Shown here: positions 7,724 to 13,384 of the stretch, piece after piece
Layout: each line of letters opens with the position of its first letter
Position numbering within the stretch: the first letter of the stretch is position 1
NCBI GenBank assembly: GCA_023277325.1
Contig: JALRIQ010000169.1
Span: 1-13,384, forward strand
Length of the DNA stretch: 13,384 nucleotides
From: Bacteroidia bacterium
GTDB lineage: Bacteria; Bacteroidota; Bacteroidia; UBA8524
Reading direction: 5' to 3'
Notes under the pieces: model-generated
Told to the model about the DNA's origin: nothing
Databases searched by the model: none
The model's input: the letters and a program-made list of their open reading frames with translations, nothing else
Translations under genes and position numbers: made by a program

Positions 7724-8581
7724 ATGTTGAAGCAATTTTCTGTTCTCGCATTCTTTACCCTTTCCTTGGCCCTCGTGTCGTGTGAAGAAGAGCCATTGCC
7801 TATAATCACCGATGCTGGTGTAGCCCCGCTAATTGATACCACCTATGTCAATCCAAGTCCTGCTGCCAAGCAGAATAAAGTGGTGCTTTTTGAAGATTTT
7901 TCAGGAGTACGTTGTCCAACTTGTCCGAACGGCCATCAAGCATTAGAGGGACTATTGACCAACTTCCCAGGACGTGTTGCCGCGGTAACCATCCATGCTG
8001 GTCAAAAAGAGTTTGTGCAGGCCGCTCCTTTTAAAGATGCCGGTCAACAGGATTTGAATACGGCTTGGGGTACAGCCATCTTTACCATCATCAATAAACC
8101 CAATGGGATTCCTTATGGTATAGTAGATCGCGTTCAAGGAACCAATATCACTTCGCAGTGGGAGTCCTTGGCTACGCAGCGCATGGGAATGAGCACAGAC
8201 GCCAATGCGGAAGTAAAAGTAATCAGCTATGATGACGCCACACGAGAACTGCGTTATGAGGTGAAATTTGAAATTACCAGCGACCTGAATGAAGCTTTGT
8301 TCTTTAGCACGGTGATCACTGAAAGTGAAATCGTTGGAAAGCAAGAATATACCCAAGGAGAATACGAAGACTACGATCATAACCATATACTCCGTGATAT
8401 GCCGCAGTTTTCGGAGAATCTTAACCCAAACAATGATCCGGCTACCACAACGGGCCGTGTTTTCATCAAACAATACAGCTATACCTTGCCTGAACTATGG
8501 GTGGTAGAACATTGCCATATAGTTGCCTATATTCACAAGGCGGTTGATGTACTTCAGGCCGCTGAGGTGAAAATTAAGTAG
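7724..8581 (+). CDS. Omp28-like lipoprotein with CxxC motif
   Basis: The 285-aa product begins with a lipoprotein signal: MLKQFSVLAFFTLSLALVSC, lipobox L-V-S-C, acylated Cys20. The residues after it (EEE) are acidic, similar to the lipoprotein export signals that send Bacteroidota lipoproteins to the cell surface. Residues about 52-92 match the Omp28 family core: VVLFEDFSGVRCPTCPNGHQ, then NFPGRVAAVTIHAG. This resembles the start of a thioredoxin fold with Cys64 and Cys67 as a CxxC pair. Family members are envelope lipoproteins; a redox or adhesin role has been suggested for relatives, but substrate and activity are not shown here. The xer gene follows after only 4 nt, so the two are probably co-transcribed. 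It may have its own promoter at 7711. Confidence 0.85.
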   Translation: MLKQFSVLAFFTLSLALVSCEEEPLPIITDAGVAPLIDTTYVNPSPAAKQNKVVLFEDFSGVRCPTCPNGHQALEGLLTNFPGRVAAVTIHAGQKEFVQAAPFKDAGQQDLNTAWGTAIFTIINKPNGIPYGIVDRVQGTNITSQWESLATQRMGMSTDANAEVKVISYDDATRELRYEVKFEITSDLNEALFFSTVITESEIVGKQEYTQGEYEDYDHNHILRDMPQFSENLNPNNDPATTTGRVFIKQYSYTLPELWVVEHCHIVAYIHKAVDVLQAAEVKIK

Positions 8582-8585
8582 ACAA

Positions 8586-9488
8586 ATGTGGCAATCAGAG
8601 ATTCGTGGCTTCAAGAACTATTTGAGGCTGGAAAAGTCCTTGTCGGCAAACTCTCTCGATGCCTATTTGCATGATGTCGAAAAGCTTACCCAGTTTCTTG
8701 AAATGCAGGAAATCGATAAAACCCCTGCAGAAGTCAGCTCCGACGAATTGCATCAATTTTTGCGCTGGGTAAGCGAATTGGGTTTGGCCGCCTCAACGCA
8801 GGCCAGAATTCTTTCCGGTATACGCGCTTTTTATAAGTACCAGCTAATGGAAGATCTTATCAAAGAAGATCCGACAGAGCTCCTGGAAGGACCAAAACTT
8901 GGAAGGAAATTACCCGACACGCTCGACTATGGAGAAATCGAAAAACTTCTGGCAGCCATCGACCGAAGCACACCAACCGGAGAAAGGAACCGCGCGATGT
9001 TAGAAGTGCTGTATGGATGCGGACTTCGTGTTTCGGAACTGATTACCCTGCAAATCTCCAATATCTTTCCCAATGAAGGTTTTGTGCGGGTAACGGGTAA
9101 AGGAGACAAAGAGCGTCTTATTCCCATTGGAGAATCTGCACTCAAACATTTGCTCATCTATATCCAACAGGTGCGCGTCCATATTCAGCCGAATCGGGAA
9201 GCAATAGATACGGTGTTTCTAAATTCCAGGGGCAATGGACTGAGCCGGGTAATGGTCTTTACCATCATCAAAAACCTGGCGAAAAGCATCGGATTGAAAA
9301 AGAGTATTTCACCGCATACCTTTCGTCACTCTTTTGCCACCCACCTGGTAGAAGGGGGCGCTGATTTACGCGCTGTTCAGCAAATGCTTGGTCATGAAAG
9401 CATTACTACCACCGAAATTTATACCCACCTCGACAGGGAGTTCCTTAAATCGGTCGTGAATAAATTTCATCCGCGGTCCGGTAGCTGA
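8586..9488 (+). CDS. xerD: Tyrosine recombinase XerC/XerD
   Basis: This site-specific recombinase resolves chromosome dimers at dif together with its partner and FtsK. The 300-aa length is typical. The N-terminal SAM-like core-binding domain spans about 1-95 (FKNYLRLEKSLSANSLDAYL), followed by the catalytic domain. All six catalytic residues are in place: R148 (CGLRVSEL), K172 (TGKGDKER), H244 and R247 (SPHTFRHSFATHL), H270 (MLGHESI) and the nucleophile Y279 (TTEIYTHLD). The start ATG is 4 nt after the Omp28-like stop, implying translational coupling. XerC and XerD are hard to separate by eye; the overall form (SPHTFRHSFATHLVEGGADLR) favours the XerD-type naming usual in Bacteroidota. With no att sites or cargo genes nearby, it is unlikely to be a mobile-element integrase. 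Confidence 0.93.
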   Translation: MWQSEIRGFKNYLRLEKSLSANSLDAYLHDVEKLTQFLEMQEIDKTPAEVSSDELHQFLRWVSELGLAASTQARILSGIRAFYKYQLMEDLIKEDPTELLEGPKLGRKLPDTLDYGEIEKLLAAIDRSTPTGERNRAMLEVLYGCGLRVSELITLQISNIFPNEGFVRVTGKGDKERLIPIGESALKHLLIYIQQVRVHIQPNREAIDTVFLNSRGNGLSRVMVFTIIKNLAKSIGLKKSISPHTFRHSFATHLVEGGADLRAVQQMLGHESITTTEIYTHLDREFLKSVVNKFHPRSGS

Positions 9489-9506
9489 GTTTGCTTCAGC
9501 TTTCCG

Positions 9507-9514
9507 TAAATTCG
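9507..9514 (+). promoter_or_regulatory. Candidate -7 element (TAAATTCG) just before uvrB
   Basis: TAAATTCG differs from the Bacteroidota TAnnTTTG consensus at one base and lies 6 nt before the chosen ATG at 9521, within the 32-nt gap after the xer stop. A TTTG occurs at 9490-9493, but its 13-nt spacing is shorter than the usual ~19 nt. If used, uvrB could be expressed from a leaderless transcript independent of the upstream genes. Confidence 0.3.
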
Positions 9515-9520
9515 CGAAGC

Positions 9521-11548
9521 ATGCCATTCAAACTTATTTCTGATTTTGTTCCATCCGGTGATCAACCCGAAGCAATACGCCAATTAACAGAAGGAGTCAA
9601 CGCCGGAGACCCCGCACAAACGCTACTCGGAGTAACAGGTTCCGGAAAAACCTTCACCATGGCCAACGTGATCCAAAACACGCAAAAGCCAACCCTGATT
9701 CTGAGTCATAATAAGACCTTGGTGGCGCAGCTGTATGGCGAGTTCAAGCAGTTTTTTCCAGAAAACGCGGTGGAGTATTTTGTTTCCTATTACGACTACT
9801 ACCAACCTGAAGCCTTCATCCCTTCATCCAGCACCTATATTGAAAAGGACCTGAGCATCAATGAAGAGATTGAAAAAATGCGACTCAGTACCACCTCTAC
9901 CTTGCTTTCCGGCAGAAGAGATGTAATTGTGGTAGCCTCCGTTTCCTGTATTTACGGTGCAGGGAACCCAAAAGATTTTGAAGGAAGCATCATCCGTCTG
10001 CATGAAGGGCAACAAATTACACGGAATACCCTCATGTATTCCCTGGTTGATTCCCTGTATTCCCGCACAACCGCCGATTTTAAAAGGGGAAATTTTCGGG
10101 TGAAGGGAGATACCATTGATGTATACGTAGCCTACGCCGATTATGCTTACCGCATTCAACTTTTTGGCAACGAAATCGAAGAAATTACGGTATTCGACCC
10201 GAGTACAGGAGGCGACCATAGCCGTCAGAAAGATATTGCCATCTACCCAGCCAACTTATATGTAACCCCAAAAGACCGCCTGCAACAATGCATTAATCAA
10301 ATACAGGATGACATGGTCAAGCAGGTGAATTATTTCAACGAAAATGGCCGGCACCTTGAGGCCAAACGCCTGGAGGAAAGGGTAACATTTGACTTAGAAA
10401 TGATGCGCGAATTGGGTTATTGCTCGGGTATTGAGAATTATAGCCGGTATATGGATAGAAGAAATCCAGGTGAGCGTCCTTTCTGCTTGCTAGATTATTT
10501 CCCGGATGATTTCCTCCTTATTGTGGATGAAAGTCACGTAACCATTCCGCAAGTGCGTGCGATGTATGGTGGTGACCGCTCACGAAAAACCAACCTGGTT
10601 GAGTATGGGTTCAGGTTGCCTGCAGCGATGGATAACCGTCCTTTGACCTTCGATGAATTTTACTCCATCATCAAACAAACCGTGTATGTTTCGGCAACTC
10701 CCGCCGATTTCGAAATTGCCGAGTCGGAAGGTGTTCTTGTGGAACAAATCATTCGCCCTACCGGACTGCTTGACCCAGTGATAGAAGTTCGTCCGAGTGA
10801 AAATCAGGTAGATGACCTCCTCGAAGAAATTGATGAACGCATCAAGATGGGTGACCGTATCCTGGTTACTACCTTGACCAAACGAATGGCCGAGGAGCTG
10901 ACTAAATACATGGCGCGTTTGGGTATTCGTTGTCAGTATATCCACTCCGAAGTTAAAACCCTCGATCGTGTTGAAATTCTACGTGGACTTCGTCTTGGTG
11001 ATTTTGATGTATTGGTTGGAGTAAACCTCTTGCGTGAGGGTCTCGACTTACCGGAAGTTTCTTTAGTAGCCATTATGGATGCGGATAAGGAAGGTTTCCT
11101 GCGCAGTGCACGTTCCCTGACTCAAACGATTGGTCGTGCAGCCCGTAACCAACGTGGGAAGGTGATTATGTATGCCGATACCATCACGGATAGCATGGCC
11201 AAGACGATCGAAGAAAACGACAGGCGCCGCGAAAAACAAATTGCCTACAATACCGAGCATGGCATAACACCGACTACGGTATTTAAGTCGAGAGAGGCCA
11301 TTATGAATCAGACTTCTGTTGTGGATTACAAAGGAAGTGTGGCCAAAATCTATGTGGAGCCTGAGGAGAAAAACTCCATGGCAGCGGATCCAGTGATGAA
11401 ATACCTATCGGGCGACAAACTCAAAAAAGCCATTGAAGAAACTGAAAAGGCCATGATGAAGGCCGCAAAAGAAATGGACTTTATCAGTGCCGCACGTTTG
11501 CGTGATGAGCTGATGGGAATGAAGGAAAAGCTCGAAAAAGAAGCCTAG
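9521..11548 (+). CDS. uvrB: Excinuclease ABC subunit B (UvrB)
   Basis: UvrB is the damage-verifying helicase-like subunit of nucleotide excision repair; it receives lesions from UvrA and recruits UvrC. I chose ATG 9521 (MPFKLISDFVPSGDQPEAI), which gives 675 aa, the usual length; a TTG 30 nt upstream would add ten atypical residues. Counting from 9521: Walker A GVTGSGKTFTMA (37-48), the beta-hairpin region with YDYYQPEAFIP (91-101), Walker B-type VDESH (335-339), helicase motifs TGLLDPVIEVRP, VGVNLLREGLDLPEV and TIGRAARN, and a C-terminal UVR coiled-coil motif (DFISAARLRDELMGMKEKL) for UvrC/UvrA contact. The last 4 nt overlap the end of the convergent lipoprotein gene. No LexA-type operator is evident. 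Confidence 0.97.
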   Translation: MPFKLISDFVPSGDQPEAIRQLTEGVNAGDPAQTLLGVTGSGKTFTMANVIQNTQKPTLILSHNKTLVAQLYGEFKQFFPENAVEYFVSYYDYYQPEAFIPSSSTYIEKDLSINEEIEKMRLSTTSTLLSGRRDVIVVASVSCIYGAGNPKDFEGSIIRLHEGQQITRNTLMYSLVDSLYSRTTADFKRGNFRVKGDTIDVYVAYADYAYRIQLFGNEIEEITVFDPSTGGDHSRQKDIAIYPANLYVTPKDRLQQCINQIQDDMVKQVNYFNENGRHLEAKRLEERVTFDLEMMRELGYCSGIENYSRYMDRRNPGERPFCLLDYFPDDFLLIVDESHVTIPQVRAMYGGDRSRKTNLVEYGFRLPAAMDNRPLTFDEFYSIIKQTVYVSATPADFEIAESEGVLVEQIIRPTGLLDPVIEVRPSENQVDDLLEEIDERIKMGDRILVTTLTKRMAEELTKYMARLGIRCQYIHSEVKTLDRVEILRGLRLGDFDVLVGVNLLREGLDLPEVSLVAIMDADKEGFLRSARSLTQTIGRAARNQRGKVIMYADTITDSMAKTIEENDRRREKQIAYNTEHGITPTTVFKSREAIMNQTSVVDYKGSVAKIYVEPEEKNSMAADPVMKYLSGDKLKKAIEETEKAMMKAAKEMDFISAARLRDELMGMKEKLEKEA

Positions 11549-12438
11549 AAGGATTTATTCCAATCGCCAAAACTGCTGAGCTGTAAACTAATTCCAGGAA
11601 CGAAGGTGTAGCCCTTCAGGGTGACATTATTTCCATTCGCCAAGGGGTAGGTGCCATAATTCTGGTAATAGACACTCATGGATGGAATCAGGTAGATGAA
11701 CTTATAGCCGAGCTTCATATTGACAAAAAAGCCGATGGAGTTAAATCGATTCTGATGGGAAATAGGCCTGAGTTCAACCCCATTTCCATTGAACACTTTT
11801 TCTGGCTTAAAATCATAATCAATAGCATGGATGCCGAATACTGCGCCAAAGCCAAGAGCACCAAATTCTTCATTGGGTCCAAAAGAATAGGAAAAGGTCG
11901 CTGGAATTAAGAAGTCACGGCGCGAAAAGCCATACCCCAATCGCGACTGGATATTGCCAAAATAGTCGGGTAAACTAAAGCTGCGCCACGAATACTGAAG
12001 CCCTGCACTTCCTGACCAGCGGATATCGCTGTTTTCCTGCCTTTCCTTTTCATACCCTAAAAATTGTCCATGTAAACTGAACATATTGGTGCTCCGGGAA
12101 CGGGTATACCCCAGCTCAAGCCGATCCCAGACGCCAACGCGGAGGTAAAACTGAGGGCCAAATGCAAGAGGATCTATGGTATAGGCCACCAAGGCAGTAT
12201 TCGCATCAGCAAGCGATTCCGAAAAAACCGCGGTATCTCCTCCGTTGTACCCCTCAGAAAACCGTTTAATGGCATCTGTCATATATACAGCCGACTCCTG
12301 TGAGACATTGGCCATATAGCTTCCACCAACCGTGATTTGTCCTTTTTGGGTAACACGTCCTGATTGATTCATCACCTTGGGAACAGAGCAGTTGGTTAAG
12401 GCCAAAGCCAGAAAAAGAAGTGGATAGATGCTGCGCAT
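11545..12438 (-). CDS. Putative outer-membrane lipoprotein with barrel-like sequence
   Basis: The open frame reaches back to 12621, but the upstream part runs through a terminator and is not protein-like. The ATG at 12438 gives a classic lipoprotein signal, MRSIYPLLFLALALTNC, with lipobox L-T-N-C and Cys17, for a 297-aa product. The rest has many alternating aromatic strands with Gly turns (YLRVGVWDRLELGYTRSRS, SAGLQYSWRSF, FSYSFGPNEEFGALGFGAV, MKLGYKFIYLIPSMSVYY), suggesting a small beta-barrel or beta-sandwich in the outer membrane. I do not recognise a named family. A related design, lipoprotein plus OmpA/OprD-like strands, is common in Bacteroidota. Its TAG stop shares CTAG with the uvrB stop. 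A terminator lies about 50 bp upstream of the start, so it probably has its own promoter. Confidence 0.75.
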   Translation of the reverse strand: MRSIYPLLFLALALTNCSVPKVMNQSGRVTQKGQITVGGSYMANVSQESAVYMTDAIKRFSEGYNGGDTAVFSESLADANTALVAYTIDPLAFGPQFYLRVGVWDRLELGYTRSRSTNMFSLHGQFLGYEKERQENSDIRWSGSAGLQYSWRSFSLPDYFGNIQSRLGYGFSRRDFLIPATFSYSFGPNEEFGALGFGAVFGIHAIDYDFKPEKVFNGNGVELRPISHQNRFNSIGFFVNMKLGYKFIYLIPSMSVYYQNYGTYPLANGNNVTLKGYTFVPGISLQLSSFGDWNKSF

Positions 12439-12486
12439 ATGGCAAGTTAAATCAAAGTCGGAATAGTTTGATTGCGAGGTCTGGGC

Positions 12487-12511
12487 AAAAAAAAAGCGCT
12501 CCGAAGAGCGC
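12487..12511 (-). terminator. Minus-strand Rho-independent terminator with C(UUCG)G tetraloop
   Basis: Read on the minus strand, GCGCTC-TTCG-GAGCGC (12511-12496) is a perfect 6-bp stem closed by the extra-stable UUCG tetraloop, followed by nine T (12495-12487). It ends transcripts coming from the right (the amidohydrolase mRNA or a small RNA) and insulates the lipoprotein gene starting at 12438. On the plus strand no T-run follows the hairpin, so it is one-directional. Confidence 0.85.
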
Positions 12512-12600
12512 CTTTGTAAAACCAAACCAAACCAAAACTCTATGAAGAGTATAAAAAGAACGTGTAGAGTGGTTAACTCTGTTACAAGGATGATGCACGA
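12487..12600 (-). ncRNA. Possible small RNA or structured 3' UTR upstream of the lipoprotein gene
   Basis: Between the amidohydrolase stop and the UUCG terminator lie about 200 nt with ordered inverted repeats. On the plus strand these are ACTCT (12537-12541), AGAGT (12546-12550), AGAGT (12566-12570) and ACTCT (12576-12580). Neighbouring copies form two small hairpins, and non-neighbouring copies could pair instead. A tandem CCAAA array (GGTTT on the minus strand, 12521-12536) sits between the repeats and the terminator. No clear promoter could be fixed; the 5' end is an estimate. It may simply be a long 3' UTR. Confidence 0.3.
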
Positions 12601-12697
12601 ATTTTGCCAAATGTTGCCCAAAGCGTTAAAAAATTATAAATTTTTTACTTTTTGCTTCAAATCCATCACTGAACAGAGGGTGCAAAATCTTCGCTAA
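12542..12697 (+). CDS. Candidate small ORF, 51 aa, unknown function
   Basis: An ATG at 12542 opens 51 codons ending in TAA at 12695-12697, in an area with no other coding sequence except a 4-nt overlap with the amidohydrolase stop on the other strand. The product is basic: it begins MKSIKRTCRVVNSVTRMMHE, is rich in Lys/Arg, contains three Cys (residues 8, 22 and 40) and has a hydrophobic aromatic stretch YKFFTFCF. The start codon sits in the loop of an ACTCT/AGAGT hairpin, after an AACC-rich tract that has no Shine-Dalgarno sequence. I do not recognise it. The same DNA can be explained as a minus-strand leader or terminator region, so I give it low confidence. Confidence 0.22.
   Translation: MKSIKRTCRVVNSVTRMMHEFCQMLPKALKNYKFFTFCFKSITEQRVQNLR
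12628..12646. repeat. Perfect AT-only palindrome
   Basis: AAAAAATT (12628-12635) and AATTTTTT (12639-12646) form an 8-bp perfect inverted repeat around ATA, flanked by a further T/A-rich stretch. It lies about 50 bp after the amidohydrolase stop. It could be a weak terminator, a promoter-region bend or a protein site; the sequence does not decide. Confidence 0.4.
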
Positions 12698-13384
12698 TGC
12701 CTGCCGCAGTGGCACTTAGGCTGCATTAAACCATTTCCGTTCTCATGCCATGGGTAATATTCTCCATACTTTGAATTTTCGAACCAGAAATGCGGACCAT
12801 TGTCTTTTCCATATTCACTCATGGTCTTACTGACATACATGCGGCCATTCATGATGACATATTGGATGCTTTCCGTATGATGGATGTCTTCCAAAGGATT
12901 CTTCTCCATGATCATCAAGTCGGCTAACTTACCGACTTCGATAGACCCAATTTGATCACCCATTCCAATATACTCGGCGCCATTCATGGTTCCGGCACGA
13001 ATAACTTGAAGTGGGGTCATGCCTCCTTGTCCTAACATCCACATTTCCCAATGTGCACCGAGTCCTTCGAGCTGTCCGTGAGAACCCATATTAACTTTCA
13101 CTCCGGCATCTGCTAGTTTTTTACATGACTGACTCACCAGAATATGTCCGTTTTCGTATTCCTTTTCTGGCAACATGGTTCGATGACGCGCACGGGTGTC
13201 GACAACACTGCGCGGTGTATACTTCAGCAACAGGTCTTTTTCCCAAACATTGGTATGCTGGTACCAGTAGTTCTCTCCGCTGGCTGCTCCATAACATACA
13301 ATGAGGGTTGGTGTATAGCCAGTATTGGAATTGGCCCATAGCTGAACCACATCATCATATACCGGAGAAACAGGAATATTATGC
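12694..13384 (-). CDS. Amidohydrolase-family protein, C-terminal part (5' partial)
   Basis: The frame is open to the right edge (the residues before GTG 13350 read HNIPVSPVYDD), so about 230 C-terminal residues are seen and the start is outside. The fold hallmarks of the metal-dependent amidohydrolase superfamily are MTPLQVIRAGTMNGAEYIGM, then GSIEVGKLADLMIMEKNPL, then IQYVIMNGRMY. This is the last barrel helix plus the composite beta-sandwich typical of imidazolonepropionase-like members. The segment VNMGSHGQLEGLGAHWEMWM recalls a Bacteroidota/Proteobacteria subfamily, often preceded by a TolB-like beta-propeller and secreted, in which SHG stands where many relatives have T-D for the last metal ligand. 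The tail after about WFENSKYGEYYPW ends in CHCGRH, a Cys/His-rich finish. The substrate is unknown; a peptidase or prolidase-like activity is possible. Confidence 0.87.
   Translation of the reverse strand, partial: HNIPVSPVYDDVVQLWANSNTGYTPTLIVCYGAASGENYWYQHTNVWEKDLLLKYTPRSVVDTRARHRTMLPEKEYENGHILVSQSCKKLADAGVKVNMGSHGQLEGLGAHWEMWMLGQGGMTPLQVIRAGTMNGAEYIGMGDQIGSIEVGKLADLMIMEKNPLEDIHHTESIQYVIMNGRMYVSKTMSEYGKDNGPHFWFENSKYGEYYPWHENGNGLMQPKCHCGRH

Noticed and set aside
7952..8473. 173-aa minus-strand open frame inside the Omp28-like gene
   Set aside because: It is antisense to a clear lipoprotein gene and shows no recognisable domain.
8586..9488. Xer gene as an integrase of a mobile element
   Set aside because: There are no direct repeats, tRNA, excisionase or cargo genes nearby, and its neighbours are chromosomal envelope and repair genes.
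9491..9520. TTG start ten codons upstream for uvrB
   Set aside because: UvrB proteins normally begin close to the F-x-L-x-S-x-F/Y-x-P-x-G-D-Q-P motif; ATG 9521 gives the usual length and the extra residues look like the promoter region translated.
12439..12621. N-terminal extension of the lipoprotein frame back to 12621
   Set aside because: The extension runs through the UUCG terminator and AT-rich intergenic DNA and is not protein-like, whereas ATG 12438 gives a standard lipoprotein signal with a lipobox.

Overview
The window reads as chromosomal sequence from a member of the Bacteroidota. One protein ends in a gliding-motility-type (CHU_C, type B) sorting domain and another in a type A (Por) sorting domain, both substrates of the type IX secretion system. 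Lipoproteins, beta-barrel envelope proteins and A+T-rich -7-like elements (TAnnTTTG type) also fit that phylum. The class cannot be fixed from this sequence alone; a free-living flavobacterial or cytophagal lineage is a reasonable guess.

Layout. (1) Positions 1-1400 (+) are the 3' part of a large secreted PKD/Ig-like adhesin. It ends at a strong bidirectional terminator facing (2) a minus-strand beta-propeller-like gene (1449-1907), whose 5' part (to about 2111) is readable only by changing frame twice, so it looks like a pseudogene or an assembly error. (3) murF (2153-3463, -) makes the peptidoglycan precursor pentapeptide. (4) Divergent from murF, behind a leader with a long hairpin, is a 763-aa secreted FG-GAP/VCBS repeat protein with ten calcium-loop motifs (3644-5935, +). 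(5) A plus-strand run follows: an outer-membrane barrel (DUF6029-like), an Omp28-like lipoprotein with a CxxC motif, a XerC/XerD recombinase and uvrB (6022-11548). (6) uvrB converges on a minus-strand lipoprotein with barrel-like sequence (11545-12438); their stop codons share one CTAG. (7) A 255-bp gap holds a C(UUCG)G terminator, switch-like small inverted repeats, an AT palindrome and a possible 51-codon ORF on the other strand. (8) The 3' part of an amidohydrolase-family enzyme runs off the right edge (12694-13384, -).

Housekeeping genes (murF, xer, uvrB) are mixed with cell-envelope and secreted proteins. The window shows no prophage, insertion sequence, CRISPR array, tRNA or rRNA, and no obvious defence system. 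No gene-free stretch exceeds 300 bases. The parts most worth a second look are the 12439-12693 intergenic region, the hairpin leader at 3581-3625 and the broken gene at 1449-2111.
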